Part shown: positions 9,264 through 18,000 of the stretch, piece after piece
How the letters are laid out: each line of letters begins with the position of its first letter
Position numbering within the stretch: position 1 is the first letter of the stretch
From: Telmatospirillum sp.
GTDB taxonomy: Bacteria; Pseudomonadota; Alphaproteobacteria; Rhodospirillales; Magnetospirillaceae
Direction: 5' to 3'
Assembly: GCA_009712185.1 (NCBI GenBank)
Contig: WASQ01000058.1
Coordinates: 1 to 45,872 of the forward strand
Length of the DNA stretch: 45,872 nucleotides
Made by a program: the position numbers and the translations under genes
The notes under the pieces: model-generated
Told to the model about the DNA's origin: nothing
What the model saw: the letters and a program-made list of their open reading frames with translations, nothing else
Database searches by the model: none

Positions 9264-9968
9264 TCAAAGACCAAGATAGGCCCGCCTTATCCCCGGATCG
9301 TCGGCCAGGGTGGCGCTCTTTCCTTCCATGACGATTTTGCCGGTCTGGATCACATAGCCCCGGTCGGCGATGTCCAGGGCCCGTTGCAGATTCTGTTCGA
9401 CCAGAAGAATTGATATCCCCCGCCGGCTGATCTCGCGAACGGTGTCGAGAATGCGGGTGACCAGTCTGGGGGCAACGCCCCAGGTGGGTTCATCCAGCAT
9501 CAGCAGGTCCGGCTCCGCCATCAGTCCGCGTCCGATGGCCAGCATCTGCTGTTCTCCGCCGCTCAGGGTTCCGGCGCTCTGGCGACGGCGTTCCGCCAGG
9601 ATGGGGAAGGTTTCGAACACTGTTTCCAGGGTTCTGGCGGTTCGATGGCGGTCCTTGACGGAAAACGCCCCCAACAGCAGATTTTGTTCCACCGAAAGGC
9701 GGGGAAACAGACGACGTCCTTCCGGAACAAGAACGATCCCGTCATGGACGCGCCGATGCGCGGGCTTGGTGTCCAGTCGTTCGCCTTTGAACAGGATGGA
9801 GCCGGCGTCCAGGGGATTGAGCCCCGCCACCGCCCGCAATGTGGTCGATTTCCCGTTGCCGTTGCCCCCCACCACCGCCACCACCTCACCGCTGCGAAGC
9901 CTCAGGCTGACGCCGTGCAAGGCCGGAACCCGGCCATAACTGACATGGATATCCCTGATCTCCAGCAT
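9264..9968 (-). CDS. livF: Branched-chain amino acid-type ABC transporter ATPase LivF
   Basis: One of two ATPases that drive a Liv-type (HAAT family) importer at the inner face of the membrane. The 234-residue length is typical of LivF. Walker A is GGNGNGKST (about residues 34-42), the ABC signature is LSGGEQQ, and Walker B is LLMLDEPTWGVAP. The C-terminal VEQNLQRALDIADRGYVIQTG block is characteristic of LivF. The gene starts 3 bp after livG ends, in the order K-H-M-G-F on the minus strand. The Liv family also imports urea, amides and other small compounds, so substrate specificity cannot be taken from homology alone. Confidence 0.93.
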   Translation of the reverse strand: MLEIRDIHVSYGRVPALHGVSLRLRSGEVVAVVGGNGNGKSTTLRAVAGLNPLDAGSILFKGERLDTKPAHRRVHDGIVLVPEGRRLFPRLSVEQNLLLGAFSVKDRHRTARTLETVFETFPILAERRRQSAGTLSGGEQQMLAIGRGLMAEPDLLMLDEPTWGVAPRLVTRILDTVREISRRGISILLVEQNLQRALDIADRGYVIQTGKIVMEGKSATLADDPGIRRAYLGL

Positions 9969-9971
9969 CCT

Positions 9972-10685
9972 TCATGCCCCCAGATAAGCGGATAGGACGG
10001 CCGGATCCCGGACAACACGGGCCGGCGGGGCATCGGCGATCTTTTCCCCATAGTCGAGGACCAGGATACGGTCGGCGATCGGCATGATGCCTTCCATCAC
10101 ATGTTCCACGATGATCACGGCGATGCCGAGGTCGCGGATCCGTCGGACAAGATCTGATGCCTCGCGCACTTCGATGGGGGTGAGCCCCGCCATGATTTCA
10201 TCGAGCAGGATGAGGCGCGGGTGCAAGGCCAGGGCGCGCGCCACCTCCAGACGCTTTTGTTCCGACACGGTGAGGGCCGAGGCCGGCTGGGCGGCCCGGT
10301 ACGCCAGACCCGTAAAATCGAGCCATTCCCGAGCCAGGGCCGCCGCGCTGGACGGTTGCCGGCAATGGAGCAGGGCGCCCACCATCACATTTTCGATCGC
10401 GGTCATCGTCTGGAAGACGCGGACGATCTGGAACGTTCGCGCGATGCCCTGGCGGGCGATCGTTTCCGGCGGCAGGCCGGTGATATCCCGTCCGGCAAAG
10501 CGGACCCGTCCGGCGGTCGGCCGGTGATATCCCGCCAGGCAGTTGAACAGCGTTGTCTTGCCGGCGCCGTTCGGGCCGATGAGGCCGACGATCTCCGCCT
10601 CCGCGACAGTGAAGCTGATGGCATTGTTGGCGACCAGCCCTGCGAAGGTCTTGCACAGTCCCTCTACCGACAACAGGACGGTCAT
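9972..10685 (-). CDS. livG: Branched-chain amino acid-type ABC transporter ATPase LivG
   Basis: Second ATPase of the importer. The start is placed at the ATG at 10685 (MTVLLSVEGLCKTFAGL), giving 237 residues, because this ATG overlaps the livM stop codon as ATGA; the longer open frame upstream is inside livM. Walker A is GPNGAGKTT, the Q-loop region GIARTFQIVRVF is typical for LivG, and the Walker B is LILLDEIMAGLTP. The signature region is degenerate: LTVSEQKRLEVARAL carries VSEQ instead of SGGQ, a variation common in LivG proteins (usually LSYGEQR). The C-terminus has the short LivG extension. Confidence 0.92.
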   Translation of the reverse strand: MTVLLSVEGLCKTFAGLVANNAISFTVAEAEIVGLIGPNGAGKTTLFNCLAGYHRPTAGRVRFAGRDITGLPPETIARQGIARTFQIVRVFQTMTAIENVMVGALLHCRQPSSAAALAREWLDFTGLAYRAAQPASALTVSEQKRLEVARALALHPRLILLDEIMAGLTPIEVREASDLVRRIRDLGIAVIIVEHVMEGIMPIADRILVLDYGEKIADAPPARVVRDPAVLSAYLGA

Positions 10686-11695
10686 GCCCGTTCCTCCACT
10701 TCCTGGGGGGCGGCGACGCCGGGCCGGCGCCGGGCCTGGAGGGCCTGAACTCCAGCGCGCAGCAGTCCGGCGATTCCGGACGGGCTTTTCACCGCGACGA
10801 CGATGATCAGCGTCCCATAGACGATCATGTCGGTGCCAAGCCCCGAACTGCCGAAGAAGATGCGGCTGCATTCTTCGATAGCGACCAGGACGGCGGCGCC
10901 GATCACCGGGCCCCACAGCGTGCCCACGCCGCCCAGGATGGCGACCAGCGCGATCTTGAGGGAAAGCTGGGTGCCAAGAACCGAGGGAGGATCGATGAAC
11001 AGTTCCTTCTGGGCGTAGAGTGTGCCGCCCATCGCGGTCAGCGCGCTGCTGACCGCCAACGCGATCAGCTTGAGGCGCGGCAGATTGATGCCCAGGGACC
11101 GTGCCGCATCGGGCTCGTCCTTGATGGCGCGCAGGTAATAGCCTACCCGGCTTCGCGCGATCAGATGGTTGACCAGAAGACTGGCGGCCAGAAGGGTGAG
11201 GGCGATGTAGTAATAGGGGGCCTTCCCGGAAAAGACGAAGGCCGCGGCACCCCGGGGCGTCAGGGGCAGATAAATGCCGACCGCCCCGGAGAGCGGATCG
11301 CAGTTACTGATCACGACCTGGACGATTTCCGCCACAGCGATGGTCGCCATGGCAAAATAATGGCCCTTGAGCCGGAAACAGATCGCGCCGACGACCAGGG
11401 CGAACAGGCAAGCCATACCGGCACCGGCCACAAGCCCGATCCAGGGCGACAGGCCCGCCAAAGTGACCAGGGCGGAGGACGTGTAGGCGCCGATCCCGAA
11501 AAAGGCGGCATGGCCAAGGGACACCTGTCCCGCATAGCCGCCCAGAATGTTCCAGGCGACACCCAGTTGGGCGACCATCAGCACCAGAATCGCAAAATTC
11601 TGGTAGGTGGGAAGGCTGACCACCAGCGGAAAGGCGACGGTGACCGCAAAGAGGATGAGAAAAGCGGAGAATTTGACCGGCGGCGTCATTGTCAT
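10682..11695 (-). CDS. livM: Branched-chain amino acid-type ABC transporter permease LivM
   Basis: Membrane permease of the importer, 337 residues from the ATG at 11695 (MTMTPPVKF). That start overlaps the livH stop as ATGA, showing translational coupling. The conserved core NILGGYAGQVSLGHAAFFGIGAY is split by no indel, and the cytoplasmic coupling loop SRVGYYLRAIKDEPDAARSLGI contacts the ATPases in this family. About eight hydrophobic helices are present. The start upstream in the longer open frame is rejected because it lies within livH. Confidence 0.93.
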   Translation of the reverse strand: MTMTPPVKFSAFLILFAVTVAFPLVVSLPTYQNFAILVLMVAQLGVAWNILGGYAGQVSLGHAAFFGIGAYTSSALVTLAGLSPWIGLVAGAGMACLFALVVGAICFRLKGHYFAMATIAVAEIVQVVISNCDPLSGAVGIYLPLTPRGAAAFVFSGKAPYYYIALTLLAASLLVNHLIARSRVGYYLRAIKDEPDAARSLGINLPRLKLIALAVSSALTAMGGTLYAQKELFIDPPSVLGTQLSLKIALVAILGGVGTLWGPVIGAAVLVAIEECSRIFFGSSGLGTDMIVYGTLIIVVAVKSPSGIAGLLRAGVQALQARRRPGVAAPQEVEERA

Positions 11696-12567
11696 GCCTT
11701 TCCCAACAGGCCACGGGGCCTGATCAGCAGGACCAGCAACAGCAGGGTCAGCACCAGGGCCGTCTTGTAGGCGGGGCCGACCAGGAAACCGCCCAGAACC
11801 TCGACCTCGCCCACGATGAGCCCGGCCAGGAAGGCGCCCGCCACCGACCCGAAGCCGCCCAGCACCACGACCACGAAGGCGATCAGGATGAAATTGGCCC
11901 CGACCTCCGGAAAGATCGGGAAGAAAGTGGACAGGAGCACGCCGGCCACTCCGGCACATGTCGCGCCGATTCCCCAGGCCAGCGCGAACATGCGTCCGGT
12001 ATCGATGCCCATCAGGGTCGCGGCCTCGCGATCGATGGCCGTGGCCTCCAGCGCGGCCCCCAGGCGGGTCCGGTTCAGAAACAGCCACACGGCGGCGGTG
12101 ACGATCACCGCGCCGGCGCCGGCCACGAGCTGCGGCCCGCCGAACTGGAGGCCCATGACGGTCAGCCGCCCCTCGACCAGGCTGTGGCTGACCAGCCGGT
12201 GATCAGGTTTCCACAGGAACTGCGCCATCCCCCGCAACAGGATCATCAGGCCGAAGGTGGCGAAGATCTGCGACAGCATCGGCGCGGCCAGGATTTTCCG
12301 GATCACCAGCCGGTAGACCAGGACCCCGATCGCGAACAGCAAAAGGGCTGTCAGCGGAAGGGTGACCAGGGGGTCGAGGGCCAGATAGGCGACACCCCAG
12401 AACGCGCCGTACATGCCCAGCATGACGAACTCGCCATGGGCGAAGTTGACGATGTCCATCACCCCGAAGATCAGCGTCAGCCCGATCGCCACCAGGGCAT
12501 AAATCAGGCCGATCAGGACCCCGGACAGCAGGACTTGGGTCAACAGCGGCAGGGTGATATGGCCCAT
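11692..12567 (-). CDS. livH: Branched-chain amino acid-type ABC transporter permease LivH
   Basis: The other permease, 291 residues. The N-terminal half has LIYALVAIGLTLIFGVMDIVN followed by FAHGEFVMLGMY, the family hallmark. The coupling-loop segment LGAALEATAIDREAATLMGID and the C-terminal GGFGSVAGAFLAGLIVGEVE are also conserved. The gene begins 37 bp after livK ends and overlaps livM by 4 bp. It acts in the cytoplasmic membrane with LivM. Confidence 0.93.
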   Translation of the reverse strand: MGHITLPLLTQVLLSGVLIGLIYALVAIGLTLIFGVMDIVNFAHGEFVMLGMYGAFWGVAYLALDPLVTLPLTALLLFAIGVLVYRLVIRKILAAPMLSQIFATFGLMILLRGMAQFLWKPDHRLVSHSLVEGRLTVMGLQFGGPQLVAGAGAVIVTAAVWLFLNRTRLGAALEATAIDREAATLMGIDTGRMFALAWGIGATCAGVAGVLLSTFFPIFPEVGANFILIAFVVVVLGGFGSVAGAFLAGLIVGEVEVLGGFLVGPAYKTALVLTLLLLVLLIRPRGLLGKA

Positions 12568-12603
12568 TGCCTTCCTTCCCCCATGGTCGGTTTCTTCCGG
12601 TCG

Positions 12604-13860
12604 TCAGTGTTTCGTCCCGGCCGGCGCCGGCAGGGCGATGTCGTGCGTCGCGATGTCGAGGGGCCAGACCGTGACGTACTGCGCGTTCTGAACCTGCACG
12701 ATGATCCCGGACCCCAGCACATTCTGGCCGGTGGTGTCGAAGCGGATGCCCTTCCACGGCATGATCGTACCCTGGCCGGGGATGTCGGTGGCAGCCAGCG
12801 CCTTGCGGATTGCTTCGGGATCGGTGGATCCCGCACGGTTGATGGCGTCGGCGATGACCGCAACGGCAGTGAATTCGCGCGCGGAACTGCCGGTGAAATT
12901 GATGTTGTTGCGCTGGCGTATCAGGTCGTTGACCAGACGGATCAGCGGAAAGCGATCACCGAGATCGAGCGACCATACGTCGCGCGAGAGGACGAAATCC
13001 GCGTCGTGACCCAGTGTTTTCAGAAATTCGGAGTCGATAAACCCGGTGTCATTGGCGAGCAGCATCCGCGGGGTGAAGCCCTGTTCCTTATAGGTCTTCA
13101 TCGACAGCAGCGCGTCCCCCAGATAGGACGACTGCAGCACCACATCGGGATCGGCGGCCTTCAGACGCTGCACCTCGGCGGTCATTTCGGTGGTTTTCGC
13201 CGGATAGATGATCTTCTCGGTGATGCTGTATCCCTGTTCGTCGGCCAGGCGGGTCTCCAGCTTGGTGGTTTCGGTCCCCCACAGAGTGTTCTCATTGAAC
13301 AGGCCCAGGGTCTTGATCTTGATCCCTTTCTTCGTTTCCAGGTCCTTGAAGAAGTCGAAAAAGTTGGCGACGAACAATTCGTCATGCGGAGAGGTGCGGA
13401 AGAACCATTTGAAACCGCGCTGGGTGAGCGGTGTTGACGACGAGGAGCCGTTCAGAAAGGGGATACCGTAGCGCTCCGCCACCTGACTGGCCGTCGCGGT
13501 GACGTTGCTGAGATAACACCCCAGCAGCGCCACCACATGCTCCTGCGTAATCAGCCGTTCGGCCTCGGTAGCGCCAACCTGGGGATTGGTCTGATGGTCG
13601 CCGAACACAAGTTTCAGTTTGGCGCCCTTGAGGTTCGGTAGGCCGATGCCGGCCACTAGACCCGGTGGCGCCGGAATCTCCCGATTGATGATCGCAGCGG
13701 CCAGTTCCGCAGCCGCCTTTTCCTCGACACCACTTGCTGCGGCCGCTCCGGTCAACGGATAAAGGACGCCGACTTTGATCTCGGTTTCGGCATACGAGAG
13801 GGAGGTTGTCATGAGCAGAGAGATGCCGGAAAGGCAGAGACGACGGATGAGCGATCGCAT
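12604..13860 (-). CDS. Periplasmic substrate-binding protein of the Liv-type importer
   Basis: A 418-residue type I periplasmic binding protein (LivK/Peripla_BP_6 family). A signal peptide ends after TTSLSYA (about residue 24). The mature N-terminus IKVGVLYPLTGAAAASG is the typical first strand and substrate loop, followed later by VVALLGCYLSNVTATAS and ERYGIPFLNGSSSS, which form the ligand pocket region. It is first in the operon with the two permeases and two ATPases. Its ligand is unknown; the neighbouring oxoprolinase and DUF1445 protein make a 5-oxoproline or glutamate-like ligand plausible, which is an inference from context. Confidence 0.88.
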   Translation of the reverse strand: MRSLIRRLCLSGISLLMTTSLSYAETEIKVGVLYPLTGAAAASGVEEKAAAELAAAIINREIPAPPGLVAGIGLPNLKGAKLKLVFGDHQTNPQVGATEAERLITQEHVVALLGCYLSNVTATASQVAERYGIPFLNGSSSSTPLTQRGFKWFFRTSPHDELFVANFFDFFKDLETKKGIKIKTLGLFNENTLWGTETTKLETRLADEQGYSITEKIIYPAKTTEMTAEVQRLKAADPDVVLQSSYLGDALLSMKTYKEQGFTPRMLLANDTGFIDSEFLKTLGHDADFVLSRDVWSLDLGDRFPLIRLVNDLIRQRNNINFTGSSAREFTAVAVIADAINRAGSTDPEAIRKALAATDIPGQGTIMPWKGIRFDTTGQNVLGSGIIVQVQNAQYVTVWPLDIATHDIALPAPAGTKH

Positions 13861-13911
13861 GGGCGGTTTTCCCCTTTGTGAGAAGCCGAATTGGAAACCT
13901 GCGACGGGATC

Positions 13912-13970
13912 ACAACATAGGGTTGTAGTCCTGTCTAATTGATTATTTTTATTGCATTTGATAACGCCTG
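13912..13970 (-). promoter_or_regulatory. Control region of the liv operon
   Basis: Upstream of livK on the minus strand lie CAGGCGTTAT (13970-13961), an A/T-rich stretch that could hold a -10 box, and the inverted repeat ACAAC-N5-GTTGT (13912-13926). Both CAGGCGTTAT and the CAAC-N5-GTTG dyad recur in the lysR-oxoprolinase intergenic region. They are therefore candidate sites for the adjacent LysR regulator. No single promoter assignment is secure. Confidence 0.4.
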
Positions 13971-13974
13971 CTTT

Positions 13975-14877
13975 TCAATTGGGCGTGTTTCCTGGCCATT
14001 GTGCGGCGACATCTGCCGCGAGGGCCGCGACCGTCTGGGCCAGATGACTGTCCGGTTTCAGTGGATAAGCGGCGACAAAGGCGTGATCCGGCAGGTCGAT
14101 TGCTGCTCGGAAAAGTCGCAGACGGCCGTCTGCCAACTCCTGACTGATAATGACCGGCGGGATGACGCTGACTCCGATTCCATCCAGCGTCATGCGTACA
14201 ACAGTGGACAGTGAGCTGTTGCCAAAAAGGCGAGCGGGCGGCAATCCCTGGCGGCTGAAATGATCCCGGATGAGAATGTAGGGCTGGGTGTTGCGCGAAA
14301 AGGTGATGATCGGGCACTCCACCATGGCTGATAGAGGGACAGGTTCTGCCGGCAACTCCAATTGCGGTATCGCGACCCATGCCAACGGATAGGAACAGAG
14401 TGGCCGGCTCTTGAGCTTCGGCTCCGGCACCGGTCCCAGCATGAAAGCGATATCGAGATCGTGCGATAAGAGTGACCGGCGCAGATTGACCGTCACATCG
14501 ACGTCGATTTCCAGGCTGACGGCCGGATAGAGCGCGTGCAGCCGTTCTATCAACTGTGACAGCCATGTGTGGACAATGGTTTCGGCCACGCCAAGGCGGA
14601 TGACGCCTCTAATGCAAGCTTTTTCCCCCGCCACCTCCACCATTTCCGAGCGCAGCGTCAGCATTTTTTCAGCATATCCCAGAAGATCGGCGCCTTTGGG
14701 CGTCAATGCCGCCTTCCGATGATCGCGATCAAACAGCCGGACTCCCAGATCCTGCTCCAGTTGGGCGATCCGCGCGGAGATGGCCGGCTGGGTGGTGTTC
14801 AGTCGGTGCGCGGCCGCGCGGAATCCCCCCAACCGCGCAGCCCAGACAAAAGTCTCAACACTCTTAAAATCAACCAT
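13975..14877 (-). CDS. LysR-family transcriptional regulator
   Basis: A 300-residue LysR-type regulator. The N-terminal winged helix-turn-helix (residues 4-62) contains FRAAAHRLNTTQPAISARI and LEQDLGVRLFDR, the family DNA-binding signature. A periplasmic-binding-like effector domain (about 90-295) follows, with the end-of-domain block SLSTVVRMTLDGIGVSVIPP. It sits between the liv operon (same strand, downstream) and the divergent oxoprolinase gene, the usual place for a LysR activator of a neighbouring pathway. Its start codon lies inside a CAAC-N5-GTTG dyad (14872-14884), which suggests autoregulation. The inducer is unknown. Confidence 0.92.
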   Translation of the reverse strand: MVDFKSVETFVWAARLGGFRAAAHRLNTTQPAISARIAQLEQDLGVRLFDRDHRKAALTPKGADLLGYAEKMLTLRSEMVEVAGEKACIRGVIRLGVAETIVHTWLSQLIERLHALYPAVSLEIDVDVTVNLRRSLLSHDLDIAFMLGPVPEPKLKSRPLCSYPLAWVAIPQLELPAEPVPLSAMVECPIITFSRNTQPYILIRDHFSRQGLPPARLFGNSSLSTVVRMTLDGIGVSVIPPVIISQELADGRLRLFRAAIDLPDHAFVAAYPLKPDSHLAQTVAALAADVAAQWPGNTPN

Positions 14878-15026
14878 TGGTTGTAATCCTTGACGGCGAT
14901 GATGTTTGTCAGAACGCTGAGTAATCCAAGGAATGGCGAGGGAATGCGCTTGACGAAATAAATCTCGATCAATAAATAATTATCATATTTTGAAACCGCT
15001 GATAGGCAAGTCTTATCAGGCGTTAT
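14872..15026. promoter_or_regulatory. Divergent lysR / oxoprolinase control region
   Basis: Three elements are visible. A CAACCA-T-TGGTTG palindrome covers the lysR start codon. A perfect inverted repeat with arms CTGATA (14999-15004) and TATCAG (15014-15019), 9 bp apart, resembles a LysR box (ATA-N9-TAT). CAGGCGTTAT (15017-15026) overlaps its right end. The first and third recur before livK. The region between is A/T-rich (near 14970-14990). Confidence 0.45.
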
Positions 15027-15089
15027 TATCCTTCTTCATGCGCTGGTTACATCTTTAGGTAGTTCATATGTCTTTTGAAAGGACATGAC

Positions 15090-18000
15090 ATGGGCGGATG
15101 GCAGTTCTGGATCGATCGTGGCGGCACCTTCACCGACATCGTGGCCCGGCGTCCCGATGGCTCGCTGGTGTCGCACAAGCTGCTGTCGCAGAACCCGGAG
15201 CGTTATCGCGACGCGGCGATCCAGGGCATCCGGGATTTACTGGACGTTCCCGTGCGGGCGCCCATCCCGGTGGACCGGATCGCAGTGGTCAAGATGGGGA
15301 CCACCGTTGCCACCAATGCCCTGCTGGAGCGCAAGGGGGAGCGCACCGTCCTGGTGGTGACCCGGGGTTTTGCCGACGTTCTGCGGATCGGTTACCAGAA
15401 CCGTCCGGACATTTTCGCCCGGCACATCCGTCTGCCGGAAATGCTCTACGAGCGCGTGATCGAGGTGCCGGAGCGGGTCGACGCCCATGGCCGGGTGCTT
15501 CTGCCGCTGGACACCGGCGTTCTCCGGGACAAGCTGGCGGAGGCGCGCGTTGACGGCATCCTGTCGGCCGCGATCGTTTTTGTCCATGGCTACCGGTTCA
15601 CCGCCCATGAGGCCGCCGCCGCGGAGATCGCGCGCGAACTGGGATTCACGCAGATTTCGACCAGCCACGGCACCAGCCCCCTGATGAAGATCGTGCCCCG
15701 GGGGGATACCACCGTCGCAGATGCCTATCTGTCGCCCATTCTGCGCCGCTATGTCGATCAGGTCGCATCCGAACTGCCCGGCGTGAAGCTGCTGTTCATG
15801 CAATCGAACGGCGGGTTGGTGCCGGCCGCCCGGTTCCATGGCCGAGACTCGGTTCTTTCCGGCCCCGCGGGGGGCGTGGTGGGCTGCGTGCGGACGGCGG
15901 AGCGGGCCGGGTTCGACCGGGTCATCGGCTTCGACATGGGGGGCACGTCGACCGATGTCTGCCATTTCGACGGCGAGTTCGAGAGAAGCTTCGAGACCGA
16001 GGTCGCGGGCGTGCGCATGCGGGCGCCCATGATGCATATCCACACCGTCGCGGCCGGTGGCGGATCCATTCTGCATTTCGACAATGGCCGTTTCCAGGTC
16101 GGGCCGGATTCGGCCGGCGCCGATCCCGGGCCGGCCTGCTATCGGCGGGGCGGGCCGCTGACCGTCACCGACTGCAATGTGATGCTGGGACGGATCGATC
16201 CGCGTTTTTTCCCCAAGGTGTTCGGTCCCTCGGGCGATCTGCCGCTGGATGCCGATGCCGTCCGCCGGGGATTCCAGGATCTGGCCGTCCGGATCGGGGA
16301 TGGTCGCGCGCCGGAGGCCGTGGCGGAGGGATTCCTGAGAATTGCGGTCGAGAATATGGCGAACGCGATCAAAAAGATCTCCGTCCAGCGGGGGCGCGAC
16401 ATCACCGCCTATGCGCTCAACAGCTTCGGCGGTGCCGGTGGGCAGCATGCCTGCGATGTGGCCGACACGCTCGGCATGTCGACGATCTTCATTCATCCCG
16501 AGGCCGGGGTCCTGTCGGCGCTGGGCATGGGTCTTGCCGATCTGCGGGTGATGAGCGAGGCCGCGGTCGAGGAGCCGCTGGACAGTTCTCTGTTGTCCCG
16601 TCTTGAGGGCGTGTTCGGCGATCTGGAGGATCAGGCGCGCGCCGCCCTGACCGGCGAAGGGGACCTGATCGTCGCGGTGGAGGTGGAGCGGCGTCTGCAT
16701 CTGCGCTATCAGGGCTCCGACACGTCGCTGATCGTGCCGTTCGGCGGGATCGAGGCGCTGGTCTCCGCCTTCGAGGAGGCGCACAGGGCGCGGTTCGGTT
16801 TCGTGATGTCCGGCCGTCCGTTGATCGTCGAGGCCGTCGAGGTGGAGGCCGTCGGCCGGGGCGAGCCGGTGGCCGAACCGTCGAAGGCACCGTCGGAGGC
16901 CTTTCCCCGCCCCATCGACCGGGCCGCGATCTGGGTTGGCGGCGGTCTTCGGGAGGCGGCGGTCTATGATTGCCGCGACCTGGGGGCGGGGGATCTGATC
17001 ACCGGACCCGCTATCCTGATCGATCCCAACGCCACCACTGTGGTGATGCCCGACTGGCAGGCGGCGGTGACAGGTACGGGCGGGTTGGTCCTGACACGGA
17101 CGCGTCCCCTGCGCCGGGCCGAGGCGTTGGGCACGTCCGTCGATCCGGTGATGCTGGAAATCTTCGCCAACCTGTTCATGTCGGTGGCCGAGCAGATGGG
17201 CACGGTGCTGCAAAACACGGCTCATTCGGTCAACATCAAGGAGCGATTGGACTTTTCCTGCGCTGTTTTCGACAGCGACGCCGAACTGGTCGCGAACGCC
17301 CCCCATGTGCCCGTGCATCTGGGCTCGATGGGCGACAGTGTCCGCGCGGTGGCGGAGGCTCGCCGGGGACAGGTGCGTCCGGGCGACGTCTTTGTCCACA
17401 ACGCCCCCTACAACGGCGGCACCCATCTCCCCGATATCACGGTCATTACGCCGGTTTTCGACGCGGACGGCGGGGTGATCCTGTTCTGGGTGGCTTCGCG
17501 CGGGCATCATGCCGATATCGGCGGGATCACCCCGGGCTCGATGCCGCCGTTCAGCCGCACCATCGCCGATGAGGGGATTCTGTTCGACAACGTTCTGATG
17601 GTCGACCGGGGCCGGTTCCTTGAGGATGAAATCCGTGCCCTGCTGGCCGGTGGCCCGCATCCCGCGCGCCAGCCCGACCAGAACATTGCCGATCTGAAGG
17701 CGCAGATCGCCGCCAACGAGAAGGGCGCCCGGGAATTGCGGCGCGCGGTGGCCCATTTCGGCCTGCCCGCGGTGCGGGCCTATATGGGCCATGTTCAGGA
17801 CAATGCCGAGGCGGCGGTGCGCGCGGTGCTCGACGTGTTGACGGACGGGCGGTTCGTCAATCCGATGGACGACGGCAGCCGGATCGAGGTCGCGATCTCC
17901 ATCGATCGCGCCACCCGGAGCGCCCGCATCGACTTCACGGGAACGTCCGGCCAGCGGGGCAACAATTTCAATGCCCCTTCGTCGGTGTGCAAGGCGGCGG

